Source: Microvirga subterranea (GTDB lineage: Bacteria; Pseudomonadota; Alphaproteobacteria; Rhizobiales; Beijerinckiaceae). From it: a DNA stretch of 39,426 nt. Below are positions 1 through 9,960 of the stretch, in pieces (within the stretch, counting starts at the first letter, position 1; the number at the start of each line of letters is the position of its first letter). The stretch spans positions 1 to 39,426 of the forward strand of contig NZ_QQBB01000020.1 in NCBI RefSeq assembly GCF_003350535.1, read 5' to 3'. The translations under genes and the position numbers were made by a program. The notes below the pieces were generated by a model. It ran no database searches. It was not told the origin of the DNA and saw nothing but the letters and a program-made list of their open reading frames with translations.

Positions 1-6
1 CCATGG

Positions 7-942
<936 letters not shown>

Positions 943-965
943 ACAGACGCGACGGCGGGCGGGGC

Positions 966-1250
966 TTACCAGTTTCCCGAGGCCGCCTCCTTGAGGATCA
1001 GCTTCTCCAGGGTGAGATCGGAGACTGCCCGGCGCAACCGTGCATTCTCCATCTCGAGCTCCTTCAGGCGCTTGACCTGATCCGACTTCAGCCCACCGTA
1101 CTCGGATCGCCAGCGATAGTACGTGACCTCCGTCACGCCAATCTGGCGAATGGCCTCTGCCACCGTCCTACCCTGTGCCGTCAACACGTCCACCTGCCGC
1201 AGTTTGGCGACGATCTCCTCAGCGGTGTGTCTCTTCTTGCCCATCTTCAC
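966..1250 (-). CDS. IS3-family transposase OrfA
   Basis: A 94-residue protein that begins MKMGKKRHTAEEIVAKLRQV and contains an N-terminal HTH of the transposase-8 type (VAEAIRQIGVTEVTYYRWR), followed by a leucine-zipper-like coil (LKELEMENARLRRAVSDLTLEKLIL). This is the usual OrfA layout of the IS407-like branch of IS3. It binds the terminal repeats and supplies the N-terminal part of the OrfAB transposase. It lies just upstream of orfB on the same strand and differs from the right-hand OrfA (38208-38486) at only a few residues. Confidence 0.9.
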   Translation of the reverse strand: MKMGKKRHTAEEIVAKLRQVDVLTAQGRTVAEAIRQIGVTEVTYYRWRSEYGGLKSDQVKRLKELEMENARLRRAVSDLTLEKLILKEAASGNW

Positions 1251-1308
1251 TCCTCCTTCGGCTCAAAAGCCATACTTCAGGGAGGATCACTTTGCAGGAG
1301 GCAGACCA

Positions 1309-3191
1309 GGTGACGTTGCGCCTGAAGGCGATGAGGGCCTCAAGCTCGCGCATACGGGAAATTTCTTGTCTGGCCCGAGCGCTTACGAGCGAACCCGGCC
1401 CAACGGTACCGTGCTGGAAATCCGGACTGTATCGCTGCCGGAAGGTGGTGCCGTTCGCACATACACCGACATCACAGCCCGGCAGCGCGCGGAAAGGGAG
1501 CTTCGCGCCAGTGAAGAGCGGCTGCGGCTTGCCTTGCAAGCTGGGCGAATAGTCGCGTGGGAGCAGGACCTGACAACCAATTATGTCACACGCTCCCCAA
1601 ACTCTCAGGACCTGCTTGGAGTCGGGTCGGGCCCGCTTTCGGAGTTTCTGGAGAGCATCCATCCCGAAGATAAGCCTCTGCGGGATCGGTTTATCGCGCA
1701 AGTCGATGACGAGGGTACTGGAACGATTGAGTTCCGATACCAGACACCTGCTGGCAAGACCCTTTGGCTGGCCTCTCGAGGCGAGAAGGCGGGTCCCAAC
1801 CGCGTTGTTGGTGTGTCCTACGACATCACGGAGCGCAAGGAGGCCGAGCAGGATCTCTGGTGGCTTGCAAGCCATGATCCGCTCACGGGACTGCCGAACC
1901 GAAGCCTCCTCCAGCGCCGCCTGGAGAAGGCGCTTGCTGACGCTCAGCAAAATGGGGGCAGTGTCAGTCTTCTGCTGATCGATCTCGACAACTTTAAGGA
2001 ATCAACGACTCGTTCGGACACGATGCAGGTGATGCCCTTCTGATGGAAGTGGCACATCGCCTGTCATCCGGAGCACGGGAGTGCGATACCGTGGCGCGGC
2101 TCAGTGGCGACGAGTTTGCTATTCTCCTGACATCGTCCAGGCTGCAACATGCGGCCACGCTTGCCGAAGGCATCACGAAGAAGATTGGCCTGCCATTCTC
2201 GTATGCCGGTCAGATGTTGATAACCAGGACCAGCATCGGAGTAGCCTCCTTCCCCGATCACGATGCCGCCCCCACAGAGTTGATGAAGGATGCTGACTTG
2301 GCTCTCTACCGGGCCAAGTACGGAGGACGGAACCGGGTCGTGACCTATTCGCCCAACATGCGAGACGAAACCGAGCGGCGCGTCGTATTGCGTCGAGAGA
2401 TGCGAAAGGCGACCTCCCGCGATGAGATCGCTCCCTTCTATCACCCGAAGGTCAGTCTCGTGACGGGTGAGATCGTCGGCTTTGAGGCACTCGCGCGCTG
2501 GCAGCATCCGACCCAAGGTCTGCTCACTCCTGCCACCTTCGGCGCTGCCTTTGATGATCCTGAACTCGCAACTTCGGTTGGCAAGCGCCTAATTGGCAAG
2601 GTAGCCTCCGACATGCGCCGTTGGCTCAGCATGGGCCTGAGTATTGGTCGCGTGGCGATTAACCTCTCCCACGCAGAGTTCATCCAGCCTGACTTGGCGA
2701 GCGACATCCTGCGCATCTTGGACCTCGCCAAAGTGCCGACCACATACTTCGAGGTCGAGATCACCGAGAAGGTATTACTGGATATGCAGATGGAGGCGAC
2801 CACCGCCGCTCTGGAGCAATTCCGTCAGCGAGGGGTTCAGATTGCGCTGGATGATTTCGGGACAGGTTATGCGTCTCTGACTCATCTCAAGCAGTTCCCG
2901 GTTGATCACATCAAGATCGACAGGAGCTTTGTCTGCGACATCGAGGAGGACTCCGACGACGAAGCCATCGTCACGGCTGTAGTCAGTCTTGGGCGCAGCC
3001 TTAACCTTCAGGTCACGGCAGAAGGAGTCGAGACCCTCGGGCAGGCGCAGCGGTTGCGACAGATGGGCTGCGGGAATGGGCAGGGATATCTCTATGCCAA
3101 ACCGTTGCCAGGGGCAGACGTGCCCGAGTTTCTGACCAACTGGACTGCAAGGCTGATCCCAGCCAAGCGGCTGGTTGTGGTTGAAAGCTGA
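1309..3191 (+). pseudogene. PAS-GGDEF-EAL cyclic-di-GMP enzyme, 5'-truncated and frameshifted
   Basis: From 1309 the plus frame enters the end of one PAS domain (T-D-I-T-A-R-Q-R-A-E), a second PAS/PAC domain and the start of a GGDEF domain (DPLTGLPNRSLL, LLLIDLDNFKE). At about 2000 one base is missing: GGAATCAAC where an in-frame GGAAATCAAC would continue NFKEINDSFGHDAGDALL. The remainder resumes in another frame with the GGDEF core (SGDEF, first Gly replaced by Ser) and a full EAL domain (FEALARW, DDFGTGYASL, HIKIDRSF). Such proteins make or break cyclic-di-GMP. The N-terminus was removed by the IS at 1308. The part from 2043 reads alone as 382 residues, so an EAL-only product is possible but has no obvious ribosome site. 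The single-base loss in an A run could also be a sequencing error. Confidence 0.85.
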
Positions 3192-3195
3192 AATG

Positions 3196-3246
3196 GAGAG
3201 TGGATTACCGTTGCCTTGGCGCGACGAACCACTCTCGGCTCTACAC
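3196..3246 (+). terminator. Long hairpin after the GGDEF/EAL gene
   Basis: GAGAGTGG (3196-3203) pairs perfectly with CCACTCTC (3239-3246), and inside it CGTTGC pairs with GCGACG around a 6-nt loop. It starts five bases after the EAL stop and probably acts as a terminator, although no clear T tract follows. The rest of the gap to 3516 shows no gene or site that I can support. Confidence 0.45.
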
Positions 3247-3516
3247 GGAAATGAATCTTCAGCCGAAGAAGGGATTGCGTCGCAAATTGGGAAAGTAGAC
3301 AAAGAACGGGCTGGCCTTTGGACGCACGTTTAGGCAGCGAACAATTCGAACTACTCTGGCAGCTCAATGACAATGACGTCGGTCATAATGAACAAGCTAG
3401 CCAGGAAAGCGGTGTCGATCTCGAACAAAGGCAAGGGTCCGCGATTGGCATCAAACATCGGGAATGTGGAACGCCTGAAAGCGCCTGAACTGAAACCACC
3501 GCTTAGATAGGAGACC

Positions 3517-5199
3517 TCAAAGGTGCAGCAGATCCGAGGGCTGTCCATCTGCCAGAAATCGCGACGCGACCGCTCGCAGTAATTTGGGAAGCTCGTCAAA
3601 TGCATATGGCCCGTGCACCCTCTCATGGCGTTGATGAAATTCGCGGCCCCATGGCCCGATATTGACGACAGGAAACGACAGAGTGTCCCGGTGGACGGTA
3701 TCAACGAGCGAGCTCGCGGGAGTATTTTCGGCAATGAACGAGAGATCGGCCTCGTCGGGCCGGTGCCCGAAGAAGCTCATGTCAGAGATGCCGGTGAAAT
3801 ACTCTCGATACTTGATTGGTGAACCGCCGGCGGCCTCGAACTCTAACCGCGCGCCTTCTACTGCATTCGCAAAGGCTTTGTGGCCGGCCGTACTTCCCAG
3901 ATGGACAGGCGGATATAGAAGACTGCTGAGCCCCACCACCACCGCAGGACCGACAACACCGGCTTCGGTGACCATCGCGCTGACGATCGCCCGCGTCAGG
4001 GCCAGCGGATTATCGCAGTTCTGCATTTCGGCTTCCAGCGCGGCGATGCGCGCAAGCGCTGCATCTCCACCGCTTCGCCGCAGTCTCTCGCGCAGCTCAC
4101 CAACTGTGATCACCTGCCCGTCGCCAACAGGTGCTGACTGCGGCGTTCCTAGTATCGTCGCGTAGGTTTCCGCGTGCTCGTTGAATCGGTTGATGGCGGT
4201 CTCCATCGCCTTTTCCACCGTTTGGGCGAAGAGTTCAAGTAAATCACGTGGGCCCAATTGGTGCGACAGCCAATTGAACGCGATCCAGACGCGCTCAGGG
4301 GTGGTCACCTCATAGCCGCCGCGCAGATCCTTACATTCAAGGCAGATCGGCGGCGGCGAAACCTCTCCGTCGGACCTGTCGCATAGAGCCGGGTTACCTT
4401 CGATCGCCCTCATAGCCTCTGACGCGATCAGTTGAGCGCTGATGCCCTCGAAAGGATAGCTGGCGTGGGAGGAGTGTCCGATGACGAGCCCGAACGGAAG
4501 TGCCTTGCCGATGGTGCCGCGGTAAATAGCGCGGCCCTCCTCGCCATCGCCTTGGTCGCTCGTCGCATCAAGGTTGATGCCCGCTGCGATTTCGAGGCCA
4601 AAGTCGGCCGCAATCAAGGGCAGCGTGTCACGAAGGCTTCGCATGCCCCGAGATCCACGCTCTTCGTCGGGAGTAGCAATGAGGACGAGGTTGCCCTGCC
4701 TGTCGGAATCCGCCGCAAAGGCCTCCAGCACGGCGATTCCGGCGGCAATTCCGCTCTTCATGTCGAGCAACCCCCTTCCGGGGAGAAAGTCGCCTGTGCG
4801 AAAATCGACCAGAGCGCGGTGCTCGACGGCATTGAGCGGGCGACTCTGGAGGTCAGCCAGCAAGGCGGGGAGCAGTTCATCCGGCTTGAAAGCCAAGGGT
4901 GCGAGATCGTGATAATTTTCCGCGGAGACGACGTCGTAATGACCAGCCATTGCAAGAGTGCGAGTGCCCGGTCCGCGAACCACTGCGATGACGCTCTTCG
5001 TCATAGGGTCCCCATGGCTGTCCACCAGTCGAACGTGGTTTGGATTGTCATGGAAGTAAGGGATCTCAAGCAACAGGCCTTTGAGCTTGGCGGCGAAGGC
5101 CGCTTCGCCCGGTGTTCCGGTCTCACTCGCCCATTCGACGAGCCTATACGAGATTTTCCGGACGCGTTTCCTCGGATCCCACTCTACGCCTGCTCTCAC
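3517..5199 (-). CDS. M20-family metallohydrolase, RocB-like
   Basis: A 560-residue protein with the M20 peptidase signature: AGHYDVV near residue 87 (metal-binding His and Asp), GRGLLDMKSG near 143 (bridging Asp), ATPDEERGSRG near 177 (catalytic and metal Glu), and a late H-x-x-H-E-R region that may supply the last ligand. Length and the WASETGTPGEAAFAAKL start resemble RocB, the M20 protein of Bacillus arginine-utilisation clusters, whose reaction is not well defined. It is cytoplasmic, with no signal peptide. The start is a GTG at 5199 preceded by AGGAGG about 12 bases away. There is no catabolic operon around it, so the substrate is open; an amidase or peptidase acting on a small acyl-amino compound is the safest reading. 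Confidence 0.8.
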   Translation of the reverse strand: MRAGVEWDPRKRVRKISYRLVEWASETGTPGEAAFAAKLKGLLLEIPYFHDNPNHVRLVDSHGDPMTKSVIAVVRGPGTRTLAMAGHYDVVSAENYHDLAPLAFKPDELLPALLADLQSRPLNAVEHRALVDFRTGDFLPGRGLLDMKSGIAAGIAVLEAFAADSDRQGNLVLIATPDEERGSRGMRSLRDTLPLIAADFGLEIAAGINLDATSDQGDGEEGRAIYRGTIGKALPFGLVIGHSSHASYPFEGISAQLIASEAMRAIEGNPALCDRSDGEVSPPPICLECKDLRGGYEVTTPERVWIAFNWLSHQLGPRDLLELFAQTVEKAMETAINRFNEHAETYATILGTPQSAPVGDGQVITVGELRERLRRSGGDAALARIAALEAEMQNCDNPLALTRAIVSAMVTEAGVVGPAVVVGLSSLLYPPVHLGSTAGHKAFANAVEGARLEFEAAGGSPIKYREYFTGISDMSFFGHRPDEADLSFIAENTPASSLVDTVHRDTLSFPVVNIGPWGREFHQRHERVHGPYAFDELPKLLRAVASRFLADGQPSDLLHL

Positions 5200-5280
5200 G
5201 TTCGGCTCCTTCCTCCTGAAATTAGGTCCTACGTTACCGAAGGTTTGACGCGGAAGGAAACGTCAGTTTCTTTTGACCTC

Positions 5281-5332
5281 CTCCCCTACCTGAAGGAGGG
5301 GGATTCCCAAGTCCCTCACGCCCTGCGGCGTG
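5281..5332 (-). ncRNA. Remnant right end and omega-RNA-like hairpins of an IS200/IS605-type element
   Basis: Read on the minus strand, two hairpins follow the decayed tnpB: CACGCC-gcag-GGCGTG (5317-5332), then a stem of CCCCCTCC with GGTAGGGGAG around a TTCA loop (5281-5308). In TnpB elements the transcript covering the tnpB 3' end and the right end forms the omega-RNA scaffold, and the flank beyond the element supplies the guide. Here that flank would begin at about 5280 and run toward lower coordinates. Family assignment rests on context and hairpin shape. Confidence 0.5.
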
Positions 5333-5957
5333 GTGGGTGAGCAGGTTGACGCTTCGTCGCCGCTGCCCGGCGCGGCAACGCCGCTCCAAGCCTGACGGTG
5401 GCTCCACGTCCCGATGCCACGTGTCCCGTGGCCGCGTTCCTGCGGGCTACGAGCAGAACCTCTCCTCGTGTTGCAATCACCTTGGCGCCATTGGCGTCGG
5501 TGGTCTCAGAATGACCGCATGTCGTGCACACGAACCTCGCCTGGCTCTGCCGGTTGTCGGGGCTGACAGGCCCGCAGGCGCTGCACTCCTGGCGCGAGGA
5601 TGGCCCGGTTCAGCCCGGCCTTCTTCCGGACATTCGTGCGGGGGTTCTCGCCAAGACCTCTGACAGACGCCGTCATGTTGCGGATCCGAAGATCCTCATG
5701 TGCGATGTTCGGCGAGCGCCGGACGATGGCCGTCGTCGCCTTGTCCAGCAGGTTCTGGTAAGCTCGTCCGAGGTTCATCAGCGCCTGCTGCGACCCTGAG
5801 ATGGCACCTCCGTCAGCCAGGCGGGTTTGGACCGCGCCTGCCATTCGGCGAGGCCCCAGTTGTCGATCCACCGCGCCGCGCCCGCCGTGTTGGAAAGTTC
5901 CCGCACCCGTGTCTGGTTCGGATACAGCTTGAACCGGGTGGAGCGAAGGACCTTCAT
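5316..5957 (-). pseudogene. Decayed TnpB (IS200/IS605 family)
   Basis: Three frames hold pieces in the right order. At 5957 the N-terminus reads MKVLRSTRFKLYPNQTRVRE and continues AGAARWIDNWGLAEWQA, the usual TnpB start. Next comes HEDLRIRNMTASVRG with KKAGLNRAILAPG, matching the segment that holds the second RuvC acidic residue. The C-terminal zinc ribbon follows (A-C-G, then CTTCGH) and TDANGAKVIA with the third RuvC Asp. TnpB is normally about 350-400 residues; only about 210 codons remain, so the middle, including the first RuvC motif, was deleted, and at least two frame changes are present. No nuclease can be made. No TnpA lies beside it. Confidence 0.8.
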
Positions 5958-6073
5958 CCCGCGATCGCGCGGACGGATCACGAACAAGCCACGCTTGCTA
6001 CGCCTTCGGCCCTCTCCCTGAAGGAAGAGGTCTGGCAGCGTCGTTCTGACAAAGGTTTTGCTTCGGGGATATC

Positions 6074-7114
6074 TTATGCGGCATCCTCTGATGCACTCAC
6101 GTCATCGTTGCCCTGCAACTCGGCGATCAGGAGACCTGCATTCTGGCGGATCTTGCCTTCGATCTCGGCCGCAATCTCAGGATTGTCCTTTAGGAAGGTC
6201 TTGGCATTCTCACGCCCCTGCCCGAGACGCTGGCTGTCATAGGAGAACCAAGCGCCGGACTTCTCGACGACGTTGGCCTTAACCCCAAGATCGATAAGTT
6301 CCCCCATCTTCGAGATGCCCTCACCGAACATGATGTCGAATTCGACCTGCTTGAAGGGCGGCGCAACCTTGTTCTTGACGACCTTGACCCGCACTTGGTT
6401 GCCGATCGGCTCGTCGCGATCCTTCAGAGTGGACGTGCGGCGGATGTCGAGGCGGACCGAGGCGTAGAACTTCAGCGCGTTGCCGCCCGTCGTGGTCTCC
6501 GGCGAGCCGTACATGACGCCGATCTTCATGCGGATCTGATTGATGAAGATCACCATCGTCTTGGTGCGGCTGATAGAACCGGTAAGCTTGCGTAGTGCTT
6601 GGCTCATCAGGCGGGCCTGGAGACCAGGACGGCTCTCGCCCATCTCTCCCTCGATCTCGGCCTTCGGGGTCAGGGCCGCCACCGAGTCGATGACTAGAAT
6701 ATCCACAGAGCTTGACCGCACGAGCGTATCGGCAATCTCGAGTGCCTGTTCGCCATTATCGGGCTGGGACACGAGGAGATCGTCCAGATTTACGCCTAGC
6801 TTGCGCGCGTAGACCGGATCTAGGGCATGTTCGGCGTCGATGAAGCCGCAGACTCCACCCTTCTTCTGGGCCTCGGCAATCGTTTGGAGCGCGAGCGTTG
6901 TCTTTCCGGACGATTCCGGTCCATAAACCTCAATGATCCTGCCGCGAGGCAGACCGCCGACGCCGAGAGCAATGTCGAGGCCCAGCGATCCGGTAGAGAC
7001 CGTCTCCACTTCGACAACCTGATCGCCGCCGAGGCGCATAATGGCGCCCTTGCCAAAGGCTCGCTCAATTTGACTGACGGCAGTCTCAATCGCTTTTGTC
7101 TTATCCGTGATCAT
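6074..7114 (-). CDS. recA: RecA recombinase
   Basis: A 346-residue RecA. Visible elements are Walker A GPESSGKT at about 65-72, the catalytic Glu in FIDAEHALDP, Walker B VDILVIDSVAAL, loop L1 with GEMGESRPGLQARLMSQALRK, and loop L2 around INQIRMKIGVMYGSPETTTGG. RecA coats single-stranded DNA, drives strand exchange and triggers LexA self-cleavage. The start at 7114 is ATG with a weak purine-rich leader. An SOS box lies 59 bases upstream (7173-7187), so LexA control is expected. The C-terminal tail is short and acidic. It sits among transposon debris, so it may be an additional recA copy, but that cannot be judged without the rest of the genome. Confidence 0.97.
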   Translation of the reverse strand: MITDKTKAIETAVSQIERAFGKGAIMRLGGDQVVEVETVSTGSLGLDIALGVGGLPRGRIIEVYGPESSGKTTLALQTIAEAQKKGGVCGFIDAEHALDPVYARKLGVNLDDLLVSQPDNGEQALEIADTLVRSSSVDILVIDSVAALTPKAEIEGEMGESRPGLQARLMSQALRKLTGSISRTKTMVIFINQIRMKIGVMYGSPETTTGGNALKFYASVRLDIRRTSTLKDRDEPIGNQVRVKVVKNKVAPPFKQVEFDIMFGEGISKMGELIDLGVKANVVEKSGAWFSYDSQRLGQGRENAKTFLKDNPEIAAEIEGKIRQNAGLLIAELQGNDDVSASEDAA

Positions 7115-7147
7115 CCCGAATCCAGTGCTTAACAGACGAGCCTGACC

Positions 7148-7327
7148 CTAAGGATTTGTGTGGCGAAAGAAAGAACAAAAAGCGAACATATTGTCGCGAT
7201 CCTTTCCTGTGGCGACAAGCTGAGCCATGCGGACAGGGTCACTCTCGGCTGCGCTCATCATTGTTTTGTCCATTGCGGCGGTAGGACCTGAAATCACCAC
7301 CGCGGTGAGAAGGGGAATAAGGCGCAT
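7148..7327 (-). CDS. Possible small exported peptide
   Basis: A 59-codon frame begins with ATG at 7327 overlapping the stop of the upstream dehydrogenase (TGATG), an arrangement that allows coupled translation. Its first residues, MRLIPLLTAVVISGPTAA, resemble a short signal peptide; the remainder has no recognisable domain. The recA SOS box lies inside its 3' half, which suggests this is partly promoter DNA. I give it low weight: overlap and a signal-like start are the only support. Confidence 0.25.
   Translation of the reverse strand: MRLIPLLTAVVISGPTAAMDKTMMSAAESDPVRMAQLVATGKDRDNMFAFCSFFRHTNP
7173..7187 (-). promoter_or_regulatory. LexA SOS box of recA
   Basis: On the minus strand the sequence is GTTCGCTTTTTGTTC, an exact match to the alphaproteobacterial LexA operator GTTC-N7-GTTC. 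It is 59 bases upstream of the recA start codon, in the range expected for a promoter-overlapping operator. Confidence 0.88.
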
Positions 7328-8094
7328 CAATCCATCTCCTGCACGCCTCCGCCCGAGACGGTCAGAATCTGCCCGCTGATCCAGCTTGCCGCCGGGCTGC
7401 ACAAAAATAGCGCGGCATTCGCTATGTCCTGCGGCTCGCCCAGCCGGTTGATCGGGGTGTGGGCCAGCATGCGCACCTCGAGCTCGGGGGTCAACACGGC
7501 CTTCAGGGCGTCGGTGCGCGTGGCGCCGGGAGCAATCCCGTTCACGCGGATGCCCTTTGGGCCGAGATCGAAGGCGATGTTGCGTACCAGATGGCTGGTG
7601 GCTGCCTTTGAGGACGCATAGGCGGCCATGCGCTTGTTCCTGTTCTCGGCGGACATTGAGGTGATGGCGACGATCGAGCCGCCGCCAGCCCGCTCCATCT
7701 CTGGCGTGGCGAGCTGGGCCAGGCGGAACAGGGAGAAGACATTCAGATCGAAGGCGCGGCGGAAATCAGCCATGGGCATGTCGAAGGGCTTGGGCCCACC
7801 ACCGCCGGCGTTGCTGACAAGTGTAGTCATCTTGCCGAAGTGCTCAACAGTCTGTCGCACCAGCGCCACAAGGTCGTCCTCCCTTGTCACGTCGCAGGTC
7901 ATACCGGCCGCCTGTCCGCCCTGGCCCCAGATTTCTTGGACGACGGCCTCGGCCTTTACGGTCCTTAGGTCACTGACCATTACCGCGGCACCAGCAGCGG
8001 CGAAGGTTTTGGCGATGGCGCGGCCGATGCCCGCCCCCGCGCCAGTGATGACGGCTACCTGACCGTTGAGGCTGAAATCGGCAGGGTCATACAT
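7327..8094 (-). CDS. SDR dehydrogenase, HdhA-like (7-alpha-hydroxysteroid dehydrogenase family)
   Basis: A 255-residue short-chain dehydrogenase: nucleotide-binding TGAGAGIG near residue 17, NAG motif near 95, catalytic Ser in ITSMSAENRN, and Y-x-x-x-K in AYASSKAA. The stretches GGGGPKPFDMPMADFRRAF, RVNGIAPGA and the C-terminal AALFLCSPAASWISGQILT closely resemble E. coli HdhA as I remember it, and the length is the same. The family oxidises a secondary alcohol with NAD(P); whether the substrate is a steroid is unknown. The start at 8094 was chosen because GAGGAGG lies just before it; an upstream in-frame ATG at 8136 lacks such a site. The gene is divergent from the TRAP operon. Confidence 0.85.
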   Translation of the reverse strand: MYDPADFSLNGQVAVITGAGAGIGRAIAKTFAAAGAAVMVSDLRTVKAEAVVQEIWGQGGQAAGMTCDVTREDDLVALVRQTVEHFGKMTTLVSNAGGGGPKPFDMPMADFRRAFDLNVFSLFRLAQLATPEMERAGGGSIVAITSMSAENRNKRMAAYASSKAATSHLVRNIAFDLGPKGIRVNGIAPGATRTDALKAVLTPELEVRMLAHTPINRLGEPQDIANAALFLCSPAASWISGQILTVSGGGVQEMD

Positions 8095-8253
8095 CTCGGC
8101 TCCTCCTCTGAGTGAATGTGGAAGCGGCGCACTCATGCGGGACGTGACCCTGCCGTAGCATGGCAGCGGCGCATGGCCCTTTCCGCGTTACAACATCGGC
8201 ACGGGCACAGGGCACGGCAACCGCCACCTCCAATCCGCATGCCTGCGCCAGAG

Positions 8254-8406
8254 ATGTTCGGATCCATGTCGCGGGGCATCCTCGACGGTGCCGTCATGTT
8301 CTACCAGAGTGTTCTCTCCTACGACCTCAAATAGCTCCTTAAGGCCGGCAAACTTGGGAGCGAAGTCGCCAATGCCTTTGCCGATGCGCTGGTCGCGAAC
8401 CGCTAA
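8254..8406 (+). pseudogene. Short coding remnant with in-frame stop
   Basis: The plus frame reads MFGSMSRGILDGAVMFYQSV and continues LSYDLK, a TAG at 8332, then LLKAGKLGSEVANAFADALV to a TAA at 8404. Both halves look protein-like and stay in one frame across the stop, which suggests the tail of a gene inactivated by a nonsense change. I do not recognise the family. Confidence 0.35.
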
Positions 8407-8929
8407 CATGCAGGAAAACCCCAAGCACGCAGATCTATCGACGGGCGATCAGGCCCGAGTCGGAGGACGCCATCAGGAGTTGGTACTCCGTACGCGCGTT
8501 CCGGGTGACACTGATTCTTAAGGAGACGGTCGTGCATCTGCTGGTTGAGTGATGCGCGCTACCCATCAGCAACCAATATGCTGGGCTGCCATCGCCAGAC
8601 TTCGACACCTTTGTCCAGCACGTCTCCGGGTTGTGCTCCTCCTGTGGGAGGCTCCACATCGGCTACATCATCTGCCGACTAAAGTAACTTTATCACTCTG
8701 GTGTTTTGCTTTCCCACAAGAGGGAGCATTTCACCGTGCGCACTGAGTTTTGGGATCCGCTGCCCCAGCACCTGTTCGGGAGTATTCTCGCTTACCCCCA
8801 CATGAATTCACACGCAAAAGGACCAGGCATTGTGGCTTCGCGTGAAGCAATGCGGTATTGTGTGGCATTCAATGTGATGTTAGCCTTCCCTATCGGTTCG
8901 AAGAAGCCGAAAAGGTGGAGGAAACCAAC
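8407..8929. other. Gene-free leader of the TRAP operon
   Basis: No convincing gene is visible here. The stretch must hold the promoter for the operon starting at 8930. A near-dyad AAAGTAACTTT at about 8680-8690 is the only symmetrical element I noticed and could be an operator, possibly for the DeoR protein of the operon, but this is a guess. An upstream in-frame start for dctP at 8858 is possible but lacks a ribosome site. Confidence 0.4.
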
Positions 8930-9919
8930 ATGCTACGCCGTGCGGCCCTTGGGCTTCTGGGATGCCTATCCCTCACAGTTGTTGCGCCTGCGCTTTCGTT
9001 TGCCCAGGACAAGAAGGTGACTATCAGAATTGCGAGCGCCTTCGAGCAGACGACCGACATGATGCAGGCTGCCAAGCGCTTCGCCGATCTGGTGAAGGAG
9101 CGCAGTCAGGACAATATTGAGGTCAAACTCTTCGCTGGCGGGCAGATGGGCGGAGAGAAAGACATCGTCGAGGCTCTGAAGCTCGGCGAACTGGAAATGG
9201 GCGTTCTCGGCACCTACCCGATCGTCTCGCTTACGCCCAAGTATTCGTTTTTCGACGCTCCCTTCGTTTTCCGCGATAAGGAGCACGTTTACAAGGCATG
9301 GAGCGGCAAGCTCGGCGACGAAGTACGAGACAATTTCAAGAAAAATCACGGCATCCGCGCCATCGGCATGATGGGCCGCGGATACCGTCATATCACGTCC
9401 AATACGCCAATCAATTCGGTGGACGATCTCAAGGGGATGAAAATCCGAATGGGGCAGTCGAAGCCCTTCATCGATGCGTTTTCGGCTACTGGCGCTGTGG
9501 TTGTGCCGATAGCACTCCCAGAACTCTTCACCTCTCTTAAACTCGGCGTGGTCTCGGCCTCAGATGGCCCGTTCGACCAGATCGCTAGTTTCAAGCTCCA
9601 GGAAGCACAAAAATACATCGCTCTTACTGGCCACCTCTACGCGACATCCCTCTGGTTAATGAACGACCGTTTCTATGAGGGGCTCTCGGCAAAGCAAAAG
9701 GAGGTTGTCAACCAAGCTGCGAAGGAAGCGCTTGCCTATGGTGATGAGCTGGCAGCGGCCAGTGAGAAGGCTCTAGGAGAGAAGCTGCAACAGGCGGGAA
9801 TGCAGTTCACCAAACCTGACTACGCAGCCTTCATGGCCAAGGCGAAACCAGCGGCCGACAAGCTATTCAGCGAACAGTGGTCGGTCACGACAGCCGACGA
9901 GATCGCGAACATTCGCTGA
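8930..9919 (+). CDS. dctP: TRAP transporter substrate-binding protein, DctP family
   Basis: A 329-residue periplasmic binding protein. It has a signal peptide (MLRRAALGLLGCLSLTVVAP, cleavage probably after SFA near residue 25), then the DctP fold: KVTIRIASAFE, FAGGQMGGEKDIVEALKLGE, DLKGMKIRMG and FTSLKLGVVSASDGP. The Arg in GMKIRMG is at the position of the conserved arginine that binds the carboxylate, or another acidic group, of TRAP ligands. The start is the ATG at 8930 after GGTGGAGG. It captures the solute and delivers it to the DctQ-DctM membrane pair encoded next. The ligand is not determinable from sequence; the operon suggests an acidic sugar. Confidence 0.93.
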   Translation: MLRRAALGLLGCLSLTVVAPALSFAQDKKVTIRIASAFEQTTDMMQAAKRFADLVKERSQDNIEVKLFAGGQMGGEKDIVEALKLGELEMGVLGTYPIVSLTPKYSFFDAPFVFRDKEHVYKAWSGKLGDEVRDNFKKNHGIRAIGMMGRGYRHITSNTPINSVDDLKGMKIRMGQSKPFIDAFSATGAVVVPIALPELFTSLKLGVVSASDGPFDQIASFKLQEAQKYIALTGHLYATSLWLMNDRFYEGLSAKQKEVVNQAAKEALAYGDELAAASEKALGEKLQQAGMQFTKPDYAAFMAKAKPAADKLFSEQWSVTTADEIANIR

Positions 9920-9960
9920 ATAGGCGCTCCTAAGCCAAGGGACCGCAACGGGGAACAAGA

